NCBI RefSeq assembly: GCF_002101375.1
Contig: NZ_CP015207.1
Coordinates: 3,054,001-3,118,000, forward strand
Direction of reading: 5' to 3'
Origin: Sporosarcina ureae
GTDB taxonomy: Bacteria; Bacillota; Bacilli; Bacillales_A; Planococcaceae
DNA: 64,000 bases
Shown here: positions 1-9,853 of the stretch, piece after piece
Position numbering within the stretch: the first letter of the stretch is position 1
How the letters are laid out: the number at the start of each line of letters is the position of its first letter
Notes under the pieces: model-generated
Databases searched by the model: none
What the model was told of the DNA's origin: nothing
Seen by the model: only the letters and a program-made list of their open reading frames with translations
Program-made: the position numbers and the translations under genes

Positions 1-815
1 ATTTAATGCTTGGAGGAGACGGCATGACTCCAAATCAAGAATTAAGTGAAATTCATTTGAGTGCAGTACAAGAAGCGATGAATCAAATGATGGGATCTTC
101 CGCAACTTCAATGTCTACCATTTTTAATAAAAAAGTAGATATTTCACCACCCACTATTGATTTGATGAATATTCAAATAGATCAGGGAACCGAAAATATT
201 CCTGCGCATAATTTATTGATTCGTGTGTCCTTCAATTTGAAAGTTGGTGAGTTGATCGATTCTGATATTATGCAATTGTTCCCACTGGAGTTCGGTAAAA
301 AACTAGTTTCATCACTAATGGGGGAAGAGGAAGCGGCTACCGTGATGGAAGCACCACCTAGTCCGCAAGCATCCCAATATTCGGAACCAGAACCGGCATA
401 TAAACCAGAGCCTACGTCAATGCAACAACAGCAACCTGCATCCCAAGCACCACCAATTCAACAAACAGCAGCACCACGTCAGACTCAAGCTCCAGTGCAT
501 GTCCAGCAAGCAGAATTTGCAAGTTTCCAAGCACCTTCTTTAAATAAGGAAGAATCAAATAATTTAAATTTGCTACTTGATATACCGCTTCAAGTAACAG
601 TAGAATTAGGACGTACGAAGCGTTCTGTTAAAGAAATTCTAGAAATGTCAGGTGGTTCAATTATTGAACTGGATAAATTGGCAGGGGAGCCAGTCGATAT
701 ATTAGTCAATAATCGCTATATTGCAAAAGGAGAAGTAGTAGTCATTGACGAAAACTTCGGAGTTCGCATTACGGACATTTTAAGTCAAATGGATCGATTA
801 AATAATTTACGATAG
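1..815 (+). CDS. fliY: Flagellar motor switch phosphatase FliY (5' truncated by window edge)
   Basis: This is the C-terminal part of FliY. The frame is open from base 3 and roughly 110 N-terminal residues lie outside the window, so the ATG at 6 is internal. Visible are one CheC-type phosphatase half-site (S-A-V-Q-E-A-M-N, the S-x3-E-x2-N signature, bases 60-83), a proline/glutamine-rich linker (about 348-540) and a C-terminal SpoA/FliN domain (about 573-810, with [12 protein letters not shown] and [11 protein letters not shown]). In the family, FliY sits in the flagellar C-ring and dephosphorylates CheY-P. cheY follows 22 bases downstream in the same operon. Confidence 0.97.
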   Translation, partial: LMLGGDGMTPNQELSEIHLSAVQEAMNQMMGSSATSMSTIFNKKVDISPPTIDLMNIQIDQGTENIPAHNLLIRVSFNLKVGELIDSDIMQLFPLEFGKKLVSSLMGEEEAATVMEAPPSPQASQYSEPEPAYKPEPTSMQQQQPASQAPPIQQTAAPRQTQAPVHVQQAEFASFQAPSLNKEESNNLNLLLDIPLQVTVELGRTKRSVKEILEMSGGSIIELDKLAGEPVDILVNNRYIAKGEVVVIDENFGVRITDILSQMDRLNNLR

Positions 816-837
816 AAGATACTTGGAGGGAATATGA

Positions 838-1200
838 ATGGGAAAACGAATTTTGGTAGTAGACGACGCGGCATTTATGCGTATGATGATCAAGGATATT
901 TTAACGAAGAATAATTATGAAGTAGTAGGTGAGGCAGCAGACGGTGCTCAAGCTATCGAAAAATATAATGAATTGAAGCCAGACTTGGTTACAATGGATA
1001 TCACGATGCCTGAAATGGATGGTATTGCGGCATTAAAAGCAATTAAAAGTACGCATCCATCTGCAACAATCATCATGTGTTCTGCAATGGGGCAACAAGC
1101 AATGGTAATCGATGCAATCCAAGCTGGAGCAAAAGACTTTATCGTTAAACCATTTCAGGCGGACCGTGTGATTGAAGCGATTGACAAAGCGTTGAGCTAA
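838..1200 (+). CDS. cheY: Chemotaxis response regulator CheY
   Basis: A single receiver domain of 120 residues with the full catalytic set: acidic pair D9/D10, phospho-acceptor D54 (in TMDITMPEMDG), S82 and K104 (KPF). CheY-P binds the flagellar switch and sets rotation direction; in Bacillus-type chemotaxis it is dephosphorylated by FliY and CheC, both encoded here. The GGAGGG ribosome-binding site at 824-829 fits the ATG. It lies between fliY and fliO, as in B. subtilis. Confidence 0.98.
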   Translation: MGKRILVVDDAAFMRMMIKDILTKNNYEVVGEAADGAQAIEKYNELKPDLVTMDITMPEMDGIAALKAIKSTHPSATIIMCSAMGQQAMVIDAIQAGAKDFIVKPFQADRVIEAIDKALS

Positions 1201-1209
1201 GAGAAACAT

Positions 1210-1875
1210 ATGAATGTGAAATCAGTCATCCATTGTTTAATACTATTCATTTTGTGCTTTACTATTCCACCATTTGCACATGCAGAAACCGATCCTAACG
1301 TCAGCGTATCAGACTGTATTGGAAAAGATAAAGATTGCGAAGAGAAAGTCCCAGTTGTAGAAAACGATAAAAAATTAGTGATAAATGATGAATTGGACGA
1401 GCCTAAAGGGCCCACAGCAAAAGATTACATTCGCACTCTTTTTGCTTTTGTATTTGTAATTGGTTTGCTCGTGTGGTTACTGCGCTTCATGAATAAACGC
1501 AATAGAAATTTCGACTCGAATCGACTTATGACGAATATGGGCGGCGTTCCGTTAGGTCAAAATAAATCTATTCAACTAGTAAAAATGGGTAATCATTATT
1601 TTGTGGTCGGTGTTGGAGAAAATGTACAGTTGCTAAAGGAAATAGAAGATCCAGATGAAATTGCTGAATTACTTGCACGTTATGACCAAAGCGATGAAGT
1701 CCAGAAGGGACTATTTTCAAAACTATATACTCGGTTTTACTCGAAAACAGAACAAACTCCTTCTGAAGAAGCTACATTTAGTCAATTATTTTCAACTAAA
1801 ATGAACGAAATCAAATCTGATCGAAAAGAGCAATTAAGACGTTTAAATCGGAAGGAGAGCGACCGCGATGGTTGA
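1210..1875 (+). CDS. fliO: Flagellar export apparatus protein FliO (FliZ of B. subtilis)
   Basis: A 221-residue membrane protein of the flagellar type III export apparatus. A signal-peptide-like N-terminus (about 1-25, ending PPFAHA) precedes an acidic, cysteine-containing periplasm-side stretch. A single transmembrane helix follows near residues 74-92, then a basic cytoplasmic tail with the FliO-type core (LMTNMGGVPLGQNKSIQLVKMG). The length matches the B. subtilis protein called FliZ. FliO helps assemble the FliP/Q/R pore, and its 3' end overlaps fliP by 8 bp, consistent with coupled translation. Confidence 0.9.
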   Translation: MNVKSVIHCLILFILCFTIPPFAHAETDPNVSVSDCIGKDKDCEEKVPVVENDKKLVINDELDEPKGPTAKDYIRTLFAFVFVIGLLVWLLRFMNKRNRNFDSNRLMTNMGGVPLGQNKSIQLVKMGNHYFVVGVGENVQLLKEIEDPDEIAELLARYDQSDEVQKGLFSKLYTRFYSKTEQTPSEEATFSQLFSTKMNEIKSDRKEQLRRLNRKESDRDG

Positions 1876-2533
1876 TTTTCTGGGCACATTTTCAGATAGT
1901 GATCCCACCAATGTCTCTACTTCCATTAAGATGTTGCTATTACTCACGGTATTGTCACTTGCACCAGCCATTTTAATCTTGATGACTTCGTTTGCTAGGA
2001 TTATTATAGTCCTGTCATTTGTTCGGACGGCGCTTGCTACACAGCAAATGCCTCCTAACCAAGTGTTAGTTGGATTAGCATTATTTCTAACGTTCTTCAT
2101 CATGTCACCTGTGTTATCTCAAGTGAATGAAGAAGCATTAACACCTTTGTTTGATGAGGAAATCAGTTTGGACGAAGCATACGAACGGGCCAGTGTGCCA
2201 TTCAAAGAATTCATGAGTCAACATACAAGGCAGAAAGATTTAGAATTATTCATGCGCTATAACCAGATGGAGCGACCGGATACTATTGAAGATATTCCGC
2301 TAACTATGATGGTACCAGCCTTTGCCCTCAGTGAAATTAAGACAGCATTTCAAATGGGCTTTATGATTTTCATTCCCTTTCTCGTTATCGATATGATCGT
2401 AGCCAGTGTGCTTATGTCTATGGGTATGATGATGCTTCCACCCGTAATGATTTCATTACCATTCAAGATATTATTATTTGTTTTAGTTGACGGTTGGTAT
2501 CTCATTATCCAGTCATTGCTACAGAGCTTTTAG
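1868..2533 (+). CDS. fliP: Flagellar biosynthesis protein FliP
   Basis: A core inner-membrane subunit of the flagellar type III export gate, 221 residues long as in B. subtilis. FliP-type segments are clear: SFARIIIVLSFVRTAL followed by QQMPPNQVLVGLALFLTFFIM, and a C-terminal FLVIDMIVASVLMSMGMMMLPP. It has about four transmembrane helices. The ribosome-binding site GGAGAGCG lies inside the end of fliO, and fliQ starts 12 bases after the stop. Together FliP, FliQ and FliR form the export pore at the base of the rod. Confidence 0.97.
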   Translation: MVDFLGTFSDSDPTNVSTSIKMLLLLTVLSLAPAILILMTSFARIIIVLSFVRTALATQQMPPNQVLVGLALFLTFFIMSPVLSQVNEEALTPLFDEEISLDEAYERASVPFKEFMSQHTRQKDLELFMRYNQMERPDTIEDIPLTMMVPAFALSEIKTAFQMGFMIFIPFLVIDMIVASVLMSMGMMMLPPVMISLPFKILLFVLVDGWYLIIQSLLQSF

Positions 2534-2545
2534 GGAGGAATTTGA

Positions 2546-2815
2546 ATGACGAGTGAATTTGTAATATCCATCGCAGAACGGTCCGTTTGGGTTATTCTTC
2601 TTGCTTCAGGACCTCTCTTAATCGTAGCGTTAATGACGGGGCTTGCCGTGAGTATTTTTCAGGCAACTACACAAATTCAAGAACAAACATTGGCATTCGT
2701 ACCGAAAATCGTAGCGGTTTTGGTTGCTATCATATTTTTTGGACCTTGGATGTTATCATATGTCACCGGCTATGCTAGCGAAATATTTTCCAATCTCTCC
2801 AGGTATGTTGGGTGA
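2546..2815 (+). CDS. fliQ: Flagellar biosynthesis protein FliQ
   Basis: A small export-gate subunit of 89 residues with two hydrophobic helices (about 15-40 and 52-75) separated by the conserved loop SIFQATTQIQEQTLAFVPKI. A GGGAGGAA ribosome-binding site at 2533-2540 fits the ATG. It sits between fliP and fliR with 4-12 base gaps. An overlapping ORF in another frame at 2587-2778 is a shadow. Confidence 0.97.
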   Translation: MTSEFVISIAERSVWVILLASGPLLIVALMTGLAVSIFQATTQIQEQTLAFVPKIVAVLVAIIFFGPWMLSYVTGYASEIFSNLSRYVG

Positions 2816-2819
2816 TTAA

Positions 2820-3596
2820 ATGAATGAACTTATTCCGTCGTTACCCGCATTTTTACTTATCCTAACTCGTGTTACTTCTTTCTTTGTAACACTACCATTG
2901 TTTTCTTACAAGACCATTCCAGCTACACAACGGTTACTATTTGGGGCACTATTAGCCTGGATGATGTCTTACTCTATCACAATGCCTGAACTGGAGATCG
3001 ATGGACAATACATATTACTTGTACTGAAAGAAGCGGTAGTCGGCTTATCAATCGGCATTGCCGCTTTTATTATTATGTCGGCTATTCAAGTAGCTGGTGG
3101 ATTTATTGACTTTCAGATGGGATTTGCCATTGCGAATGTCATTGATCCGCAAACGGGCGCACAGTCCCCATTGCTTGGACAATTTCTTAATTCACTTGCG
3201 ATGCTATTGCTACTAGTAGTGAATGGTCATCATTTGCTTTTAGATGGGATATTTTACAGTTATGAGTTTGTCCCCATCACAGCTATGTGGCCACCTTTTG
3301 GTAGTCCTAACATGGCAGAATTTATTGTTTTAACATTTGCAAAATCCTTTGCGATTGCGTTTCAAATGGCAATTCCAGTCGTAGCTACATTATTCCTTGT
3401 AGATTTGGCACTCGGTATAACCGCACGTGCTGTGCCACAGCTGAATATTTTTGTAGTTGGGTTCCCAATTAAAATTGGTGTCAGTTTCTTAGTGATCGTG
3501 ACGATGTCTAGTGTCTTCATAATCGTAATGAAGAAAATGTTTGAAATTATGATTGTGACGATGAGGAATCTGATGATACTGCTTGGAGGTGGCTAA
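2820..3596 (+). CDS. fliR: Flagellar biosynthesis protein FliR
   Basis: A 258-residue, highly hydrophobic export-gate subunit with about six predicted membrane segments. FliR-type motifs include FQMGFAIANVIDPQTGAQSP and VPQLNIFVVGFPIKI. It starts four bases after the fliQ stop. Its last bases carry the ribosome-binding site of flhB (GGAGGT at 3585-3590), so the two genes are effectively coupled. In some bacteria FliR and FlhB are fused; here they are separate. Confidence 0.97.
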   Translation: MNELIPSLPAFLLILTRVTSFFVTLPLFSYKTIPATQRLLFGALLAWMMSYSITMPELEIDGQYILLVLKEAVVGLSIGIAAFIIMSAIQVAGGFIDFQMGFAIANVIDPQTGAQSPLLGQFLNSLAMLLLLVVNGHHLLLDGIFYSYEFVPITAMWPPFGSPNMAEFIVLTFAKSFAIAFQMAIPVVATLFLVDLALGITARAVPQLNIFVVGFPIKIGVSFLVIVTMSSVFIIVMKKMFEIMIVTMRNLMILLGGG

Positions 3597-3597
3597 C

Positions 3598-4680
3598 TTG
3601 TTACTAAGGCTAGATTTACAATTTTTTGCCGGTGAGAAGACGGAAAAGGCTACCCCGAAAAAGCGGGAAGACTCCAGGAAGAAAGGACAAGTATTAAAAA
3701 GTCAAGACGTGACGGCTGCGATTGTACTTTTCTCTATTTTTACATTCATGTACTTTTCCGCAGGTTTTATGCGTGATAATTTCTTTGTGTTTTTCCGAGA
3801 ATCTTTTACACACTTTATCCCGATTAAATTGCTAGATGAAGAACAAGTCATGTTAGTATACATAAGCGTTATAAAACAAATGGCAATCATTTTATTGCCG
3901 ATTATGTTAATTGCAGTTATTGCAAGTATTGCAGCGAACATGTTGCAATTTGGTCTTTTATTTACTGCAGAGACATTGAAGTTTGATTTAAAGAAAATAG
4001 ATCCAATTAAAGGATTAAAGCGGATTTTTTCGATTCGTGCAATTGTAGAGTTATTGAAATCTATATTAAAAATTTCTTTTATTGGAACAGTCACCACCCT
4101 TATTGTATGGAGTAATCTGGGACAAGTACTCGACTTGGCATTTAAAACACCGCAAATAACTCTAGTCACTGTAGCAAAATTAGTCGGAATGATGGGGATT
4201 ATTGCCTCATTAGTATTGTTACTTATTTCCATATTGGATTTTCTTTACCAAAAATTCGACTATGAAAAAAATCTTAAAATGTCTAAACAAGATATTAAAG
4301 ATGAAAGTAAAAATATGGACGGAGACCCGCTCATCAAATCCCGTATTAGACAGCGTCAGCGTGAAATGGCCATGCGTCGTATGATGCAGGAGATCCCTGA
4401 AGCTGACGTAGTGATCACCAATCCTACTCACTTTGCCATCGCGCTGAAGTATGATGAAGATCAGATGGATTCACCAATCGTCGTTGGGAAAGGTGCGGAT
4501 TTTGTCGCACAAAAAATTAAAATGATTGCGGCGGAGCACGATATTGTGATGGTAGAAAATCGACCTCTTGCACGTGCTATGTATGACGAGGTAGAGATTG
4601 GAGATCGAATACCTGAGCAATTCTTTAAGGCGATCGCAGAAATTCTAGCCTATGTATATCGTATTCAAAAGAAAATATAA
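3598..4680 (+). CDS. flhB: Flagellar export gate protein FlhB (substrate-specificity switch)
   Basis: A 360-residue membrane protein that controls the switch from rod/hook to filament export. The N-terminus reads LRLDLQFFAGEKTEKATPKK, about four membrane helices follow, and the cytoplasmic domain carries the autocleavage motif NPTH (in VVITNPTHFAIAL). I choose the TTG at 3598 because GGAGGT at 3585-3590 gives a 7-base spacing and the protein then aligns with the B. subtilis start. A longer reading from TTG 3583 would place the start on top of that ribosome-binding site. Confidence 0.95.
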   Translation: MLLRLDLQFFAGEKTEKATPKKREDSRKKGQVLKSQDVTAAIVLFSIFTFMYFSAGFMRDNFFVFFRESFTHFIPIKLLDEEQVMLVYISVIKQMAIILLPIMLIAVIASIAANMLQFGLLFTAETLKFDLKKIDPIKGLKRIFSIRAIVELLKSILKISFIGTVTTLIVWSNLGQVLDLAFKTPQITLVTVAKLVGMMGIIASLVLLLISILDFLYQKFDYEKNLKMSKQDIKDESKNMDGDPLIKSRIRQRQREMAMRRMMQEIPEADVVITNPTHFAIALKYDEDQMDSPIVVGKGADFVAQKIKMIAAEHDIVMVENRPLARAMYDEVEIGDRIPEQFFKAIAEILAYVYRIQKKI

Positions 4681-4704
4681 GTTAAAGAAGAAAGTAGGGA
4701 TGGC

Positions 4705-6735
4705 ATGCAGTTTAAAGATATAGGAGTACTCGCAGCGGTTATTATGATCATTGCGATGCTTGTCATCCCATTACCACCTTGGTTATTAAGTTTCTTGATT
4801 ATTATCAATATTACCCTTGGGTTAATGGTTTTACTAACTGCGATGAATATGCAGGAAGCACTACAATTCTCTATCTTTCCATCGTTATTATTATTACTCA
4901 CATTATTCCGTTTAGGTCTTAACGTTTCTACAACACGTGCGATTCTTTCGGAAGGTAATGCAGGTGGAGTAGTTGATACATTTGGTACATTCGTTACGGG
5001 TGGAAATATTATTGTGGGACTCGTAGTTTTTGTTATTTTAATCATCATTCAGTTTATTGTTATAACGAAAGGTTCGGAGCGTGTATCCGAAGTTGCTGCA
5101 CGTTTTACTCTTGATGCCATGCCGGGTAAGCAAATGAGTATTGATGCCGATTTAAACGCAGGAATGATTTCAGATATAGAAGCCCGCACCCGTCGTGAAA
5201 AAGTGAGTAACGAAGCGGATTTCTATGGTGCGATGGACGGTGCAACAAAATTTGTAAAAGGGGATGCCATTGCCGGAATCATCATCGTTATGATCAACTT
5301 AATGGTCGGTATGATTATTGGTGTTGTGCAAATGGGATTGCCGTTTGCGGAAGCAGCAGTTCAATTCTCTACACTTACTGTCGGGGATGGTATTGTTTCA
5401 CAAATACCGGCGCTGTTGATTTCTACGGCAACAGGCATTGTAGTCACACGTGCTGCATCAGAAGGAAACTTAGGGACGGACATTACGAATCAATTATTAG
5501 GACAACCCAAATTGCTTTACGTAGCAGCCATTACAATTTTTTTACTGGGTCTTGCTACACCGATTAATGACATCTTAACTATTCCCATTGCAGGTGCACT
5601 GGCAATGAGTGCATTTATGATGTCACGTAAAGAAGATGAAGATCCAGACGAATTATTAGAGATGGAAGAAAATGTAGAGACTGAAGGGTTAAAACGTCCT
5701 GAAAATGTCGTTGACCTTTTGAATGTCGATCCGATTGAATTTGAATTCGGTTATGGTCTCATTCCACTTGTAGATGCCACTCAAGGTGGCGATTTGCTGG
5801 ATCGAGTCGTTATGATACGTCGTCAGTTAGCCATAGAACTTGGACTTGTTATTCCAGTTGTTCGTATCCGAGATAATATACAATTACAACCAAACGAATA
5901 CCGAATTAAAATAAAAGGGAATGAAATGGCCAGGGGAGAACTATTGTTAGATCATTATCTAGCTATGAGTCCTGGCGGCGAAGATTTAATAGAGGGAATT
6001 GATACCGTAGAGCCTTCGTTTGGATTGCCAGCGAAATGGGTTACTGAAGAAGCGAAAGAAGAAGCAGAAATCATGGGTTACACAGTCGTGGATCCGCCAA
6101 GTGTGGTATCTACGCATTTGACTGAAGTTATTCGTGCCAATGCATCCGACTTACTTGGACGTCAGGAAACCAAGCAACTAGTAGATCATGTACATGAGAC
6201 ATATCCGATTTTGGTTGATGAACTAACACCGACTCCGTTATCAATTGGTGAGATTCAAAAAGTACTTGCTAAATTATTGAACGAACAAGTTTCCGTTCGT
6301 AATTTACCGATCATTTTTGAGACACTGGCAGATTATTCAAAGTACACGTCTGATGTGGATGTACTAACAGAATACGCGAGACAATCACTGGCACGTCAGA
6401 TCACTGGGCAATTTGTTGTAGGTAATGGAGCGTTAAAAGTATTAACAGTCTCTGGAAAAGTAGAGAAACTCATTGCCGATAGTATTCAACAGACTGAACA
6501 AGGGAACTTTCTTTCAATTGACCCATCACAATCTCAAATGATTTTGGAGCGGATTGCGCAAGAAGTCGAACGGGTAGCTATGCTGGACCAATCTCCTGTC
6601 ATTTTATGTTCACCTGCCATTCGCATGTATTTACGTCAAATTACGGAACGGTATTTCCCACAGATACCTATACTGTCTTATAATGAATTGGAAGCATCAG
6701 TGGAAGTTCAAAGTGTAGGGGTGGTGGATATTTAA
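4705..6735 (+). CDS. flhA: Flagellar export gate protein FlhA
   Basis: The largest export-gate subunit, 676 residues. The N-terminal half is membrane-embedded (about eight helices) and contains the conserved cytoplasmic loop FRLGLNVSTTRAIL and AARFTLDAMPGKQMSIDADL. The C-terminal half (from about residue 325) is the cytoplasmic domain that docks export chaperones and FliJ, with EFEFGYGLIPLVD and a terminal YNELEASVEVQSVGVV. The stop codon overlaps the flhF start by one base (TAATG-type junction at 6733-6737). Confidence 0.98.
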   Translation: MQFKDIGVLAAVIMIIAMLVIPLPPWLLSFLIIINITLGLMVLLTAMNMQEALQFSIFPSLLLLLTLFRLGLNVSTTRAILSEGNAGGVVDTFGTFVTGGNIIVGLVVFVILIIIQFIVITKGSERVSEVAARFTLDAMPGKQMSIDADLNAGMISDIEARTRREKVSNEADFYGAMDGATKFVKGDAIAGIIIVMINLMVGMIIGVVQMGLPFAEAAVQFSTLTVGDGIVSQIPALLISTATGIVVTRAASEGNLGTDITNQLLGQPKLLYVAAITIFLLGLATPINDILTIPIAGALAMSAFMMSRKEDEDPDELLEMEENVETEGLKRPENVVDLLNVDPIEFEFGYGLIPLVDATQGGDLLDRVVMIRRQLAIELGLVIPVVRIRDNIQLQPNEYRIKIKGNEMARGELLLDHYLAMSPGGEDLIEGIDTVEPSFGLPAKWVTEEAKEEAEIMGYTVVDPPSVVSTHLTEVIRANASDLLGRQETKQLVDHVHETYPILVDELTPTPLSIGEIQKVLAKLLNEQVSVRNLPIIFETLADYSKYTSDVDVLTEYARQSLARQITGQFVVGNGALKVLTVSGKVEKLIADSIQQTEQGNFLSIDPSQSQMILERIAQEVERVAMLDQSPVILCSPAIRMYLRQITERYFPQIPILSYNELEASVEVQSVGVVDI

Positions 6736-7847
6736 TGAAACTGAAAAAGTATACAGCATCTACTATGGTTGAAGCAATGGCGAAAGTCCGTGAAGATTTT
6801 GGAGACGACGCGGTCATCCTTAGTTCAAACGTCACGAAAACAAATGGCTTTCTTGGTCTATTTCGCAAACGTTCGGTAGAAGTAGTTGCAAGCTATGATA
6901 AAACGAATATAGAACGTCCATATGAATCACAAGTTCGTTCTGTACAACCGGTGGTGGAACCAGAGTCAGTTGAACATATGCAACGAGAAATGCGAGAAAT
7001 CAAGCAACTGCTAAAAGATATACAGCAAGTAGATCATTCATTTGAAAAATTCCCTGATGAACTATTACCAATACTGAATATGTTACAGCTGCAAGGTCTG
7101 GAAGGTAAATATATAACGGAAATTGGCAATCTAGTTTTCAATCGAATGAAGCAAGACAAAATCGATTTTACTAAAGAACAGCAAATGGAATTGATTAGAA
7201 CATGGTTTAGCGATCGTCTTTACGACATACCTTTTGGTGGCATCACTTATCAGAAAAAGTTTATTAATGTTCTAGGGCCGACCGGTGTGGGTAAAACCAC
7301 GACCATTGCAAAAATTGCCGCACGTGCCTTGTTGGAAGAAAAAAAGAAAGTTGGTTTCATAACGACCGATACGTATCGAATTGCGGCAATTGAACAATTG
7401 CGCACATACGCTAATTTACTTCAGGCGCCAGTTGAGATTGCCTATAATGAAGAAGACTTCCGTACCGCAATTGAAAAGTTAAAAGATCTTGATCTCATAT
7501 TTATTGATACAGCGGGCCGAAATTATAAAGAAGCAAAATTTGTCAATGATTTATCGAAACTCATTGACTTTTCATTAGATATGGAAACGTTTCTTGTATT
7601 ATCTACCACATCAAAGGAACAAGATATGGATACCATCATTAGACAATTTACTAATTTCCCAATTGAGAAATTCATATTTACTAAGACAGATGAAACCGAT
7701 TCTGTTGGATCTATTATTAATTTAATACTGAAATATGATATAGGTGTATCCTATTATACAGATGGACAAGAAGTTCCTGAGGATTTGACAGAAGCCAGTT
7801 TGGAAAAGATGGTGGACCTTCTATTAGCAGGTGATTCACGTGCATGA
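6735..7847 (+). CDS. flhF: SRP-like GTPase FlhF
   Basis: A 370-residue SIMIBI GTPase that, with FlhG, governs flagellar placement and number. A basic N-terminal region and a charged linker lead into the NG domain, with the P-loop GPTGVGKTTT at 181-190. Downstream are a TTDTYRIAAIEQLRTYA segment, the DTAGR G3 motif and a TKTDET G4 motif. It overlaps flhA by one base and runs into flhG, as in other Bacillales. Confidence 0.97.
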   Translation: MKLKKYTASTMVEAMAKVREDFGDDAVILSSNVTKTNGFLGLFRKRSVEVVASYDKTNIERPYESQVRSVQPVVEPESVEHMQREMREIKQLLKDIQQVDHSFEKFPDELLPILNMLQLQGLEGKYITEIGNLVFNRMKQDKIDFTKEQQMELIRTWFSDRLYDIPFGGITYQKKFINVLGPTGVGKTTTIAKIAARALLEEKKKVGFITTDTYRIAAIEQLRTYANLLQAPVEIAYNEEDFRTAIEKLKDLDLIFIDTAGRNYKEAKFVNDLSKLIDFSLDMETFLVLSTTSKEQDMDTIIRQFTNFPIEKFIFTKTDETDSVGSIINLILKYDIGVSYYTDGQEVPEDLTEASLEKMVDLLLAGDSRA

Positions 7848-8706
7848 CCAGGCGGAAGCACTAAGATTAAAAATGATGAAAAGTCAAAGACAAGTAGCTC
7901 GCTCAATTGCCGTCGTTAGTGGAAAAGGCGGGGTAGGCAAGTCGAACTTCACTGCTAATTTCTCTTGCGGACTAGTAGCTAAAGGACAAAAAGTATTAAT
8001 TGTGGACATGGATATTGGGATGGGGAATATTCATATATTATTTGGAGCCACACCAACATTTCATCTAAAAGATTATCTATCCGATAAGCAACAATTAAAG
8101 GACATTGTGACCCCGATTGAAGACAATCTTTCATTTATAGCAGGTGGTTCTGGACTGGAAAATGTAGTTGAGTGGTCAGGAGAAATGTTTGACCGATTGA
8201 TTGAAGCATTCTCTATTTTACAGATGCAATATGATGTCATTTTATTCGATATGGGTGCAGGAGCGACAAAGAGTTCAATTGATTTAATTTTGGCGATGGA
8301 TGAAATTATTTTAATTGCGACACCGGAGCCTACTTCTATTACGGATGCGTATTCGATGATTAAGTTCATAAGTCGACAAGATGCGAACAAATCTATTCAT
8401 ATAGTGAGTAACCGTGTTCTGAAAGAACAAGACGGGCGTGATTCGGTCGCACGTCTTCAGTTGGCTATGCGAAAGTTTTTATTCATAGAAACTAGTATTT
8501 TAGGATTCTTGCCGGATGATATTCATGTACGTAATGCAGTAATTGCTCAGGTCCCTTTCGTCAAATTATATCCCAATGCAAAAGTGAGCAAGCGCATGCT
8601 GGCGATAACTGATACATTTTTACATAGCAACAAACCAAGCATTTCTATTGAAACCTCTGGATTCATAGATAAAATCAAAGGTGTTTTTCTAAAGGGGCGT
8701 GTGTAA
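7840..8706 (+). CDS. flhG: Flagellar number regulator FlhG (MinD-like ATPase, YlxH)
   Basis: A MinD/ParA-type ATPase of about 288 residues with the deviant Walker A motif SGKGGVGKSN and a Walker A' region VDMDIGMGN. It partners FlhF in flagellar patterning. The frame can start at GTG 7831 or GTG 7840; I prefer 7840 because AGGTGA at 7829-7834 then has a 5-base spacing. Either start overlaps the 3' end of flhF. The N-terminal DQAEALR is the family's usual FlhF-contact peptide. Confidence 0.93.
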   Translation: MHDQAEALRLKMMKSQRQVARSIAVVSGKGGVGKSNFTANFSCGLVAKGQKVLIVDMDIGMGNIHILFGATPTFHLKDYLSDKQQLKDIVTPIEDNLSFIAGGSGLENVVEWSGEMFDRLIEAFSILQMQYDVILFDMGAGATKSSIDLILAMDEIILIATPEPTSITDAYSMIKFISRQDANKSIHIVSNRVLKEQDGRDSVARLQLAMRKFLFIETSILGFLPDDIHVRNAVIAQVPFVKLYPNAKVSKRMLAITDTFLHSNKPSISIETSGFIDKIKGVFLKGRV

Positions 8707-8707
8707 T

Positions 8708-9838
8708 TTGATTACAGCAAAGAAAAAACGCATTCTTGTTGTAGATGATTCAGCTTTTATGCGCAAGTTAATTTCTGATATGTTGAATAAACACCCCATG
8801 ATGGAAGTCATCGGCATCGCTAGAAATGGCAAAGATGCAGTGGAAAAAGTTCGCGATCTTCGACCAGACGTCCTTACAATGGATATTGAAATGCCTGTGA
8901 TGAATGGACTGGAAGCTTTAAAGTTCATTATGGATCAAATGCCAATCCCTGTAGTGATATTATCAAGTACAACAAAACATAATACAGAAAATGCAGTTTT
9001 AGCGATAGAATACGGTGCTGTTGACGTGATTGCTAAACCTGGTGGTGCTATTTCGTTAAATCTTCATGAAATCGAAAAAGAAATTGTGGAGAAAGTATTT
9101 GCTGCTTCAAACGTAGTAATTCAAACACTGACGCGTCAAATAACATCCACAAAAAAACTTCATACACCCACGACAAGCAGACAAAATACTGCGAATGAAA
9201 ATAGTAGCACTTCTACATTTCCAATAAAAACAGTAAGCAAGCCTAAAAAAAATACACTTATTGCTAAACAGTTTGTTATAATAGGTACATCGACAGGAGG
9301 ACCAAGGGCCTTGCAGGAAGTGATTACAAGGTTTCCAGCGGACTTCCCACACCCAATTCTAATTGTCCAGCATATGCCACCTGGCTTCACTAAATCATTG
9401 GCCGAACGATTGAATGGTCTGAGTGAGATCGCTGTTAAAGAAGCTAAACATGATGAACCGATCGAAAATGGGACAGCCTATATTGCACCAGGCGGCTTTC
9501 ATCTGAAGTTTGTGAAATCAAAAACAGGCTACAAGATCGTATTGGACGGAGATGAAGCACCGCGTTCTGGTCATCGTCCGGCAGTAAATGTGTTATTAGA
9601 ATCAGCAGCGACACGTAAAGAACTGGAATATATAACGGCTATTATGACAGGAATGGGTTATGACGGTAAAGAAGGTATGGAACTATTACGTGCTTCATGT
9701 AAAACGATTACTATAGCGGAATCTAAAAAAACGTCCGTTGTATATGGCATGCCCAAAGCTATAATTGATGCGGGTCTCAGTGATGAGATTAAAGATGTGC
9801 AACAGATCGCCGATGCGATAATAGGAAATTTGAAGTAA
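8708..9838 (+). CDS. cheB: Chemotaxis protein-glutamate methylesterase CheB
   Basis: A 376-residue protein with an N-terminal receiver domain (VVDDSAFMRK, acceptor Asp in TMDIEMPVMNG) and a low-complexity linker (about 135-185). The C-terminal methylesterase/deamidase domain shows catalytic Ser in GTSTGGPRAL, His in HMPPGFTKSLAERL and Asp in MTGMGYDGKEGM. It demethylates chemoreceptors during adaptation. The TTG at 8708 is chosen because AAAGGGG at 8691-8697 gives a 10-base spacing; the in-frame GTG at 8699 would be too close to that site. Confidence 0.95.
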   Translation: MITAKKKRILVVDDSAFMRKLISDMLNKHPMMEVIGIARNGKDAVEKVRDLRPDVLTMDIEMPVMNGLEALKFIMDQMPIPVVILSSTTKHNTENAVLAIEYGAVDVIAKPGGAISLNLHEIEKEIVEKVFAASNVVIQTLTRQITSTKKLHTPTTSRQNTANENSSTSTFPIKTVSKPKKNTLIAKQFVIIGTSTGGPRALQEVITRFPADFPHPILIVQHMPPGFTKSLAERLNGLSEIAVKEAKHDEPIENGTAYIAPGGFHLKFVKSKTGYKIVLDGDEAPRSGHRPAVNVLLESAATRKELEYITAIMTGMGYDGKEGMELLRASCKTITIAESKKTSVVYGMPKAIIDAGLSDEIKDVQQIADAIIGNLK

Positions 9839-9853
9839 CTAGGGGGCTTTACA

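Noticed and set aside
6-14. ATG at base 6 as the start of fliY
   Set aside because: The frame is open upstream to the window edge and the protein begins in the middle of the CheC-like domain, so the ATG is internal.
3702-4232. Minus-strand ORF of 176 codons inside flhB
   Set aside because: It is a shadow of flhB with no ribosome-binding site and a composition typical of antisense frames; the + strand gene is certain.
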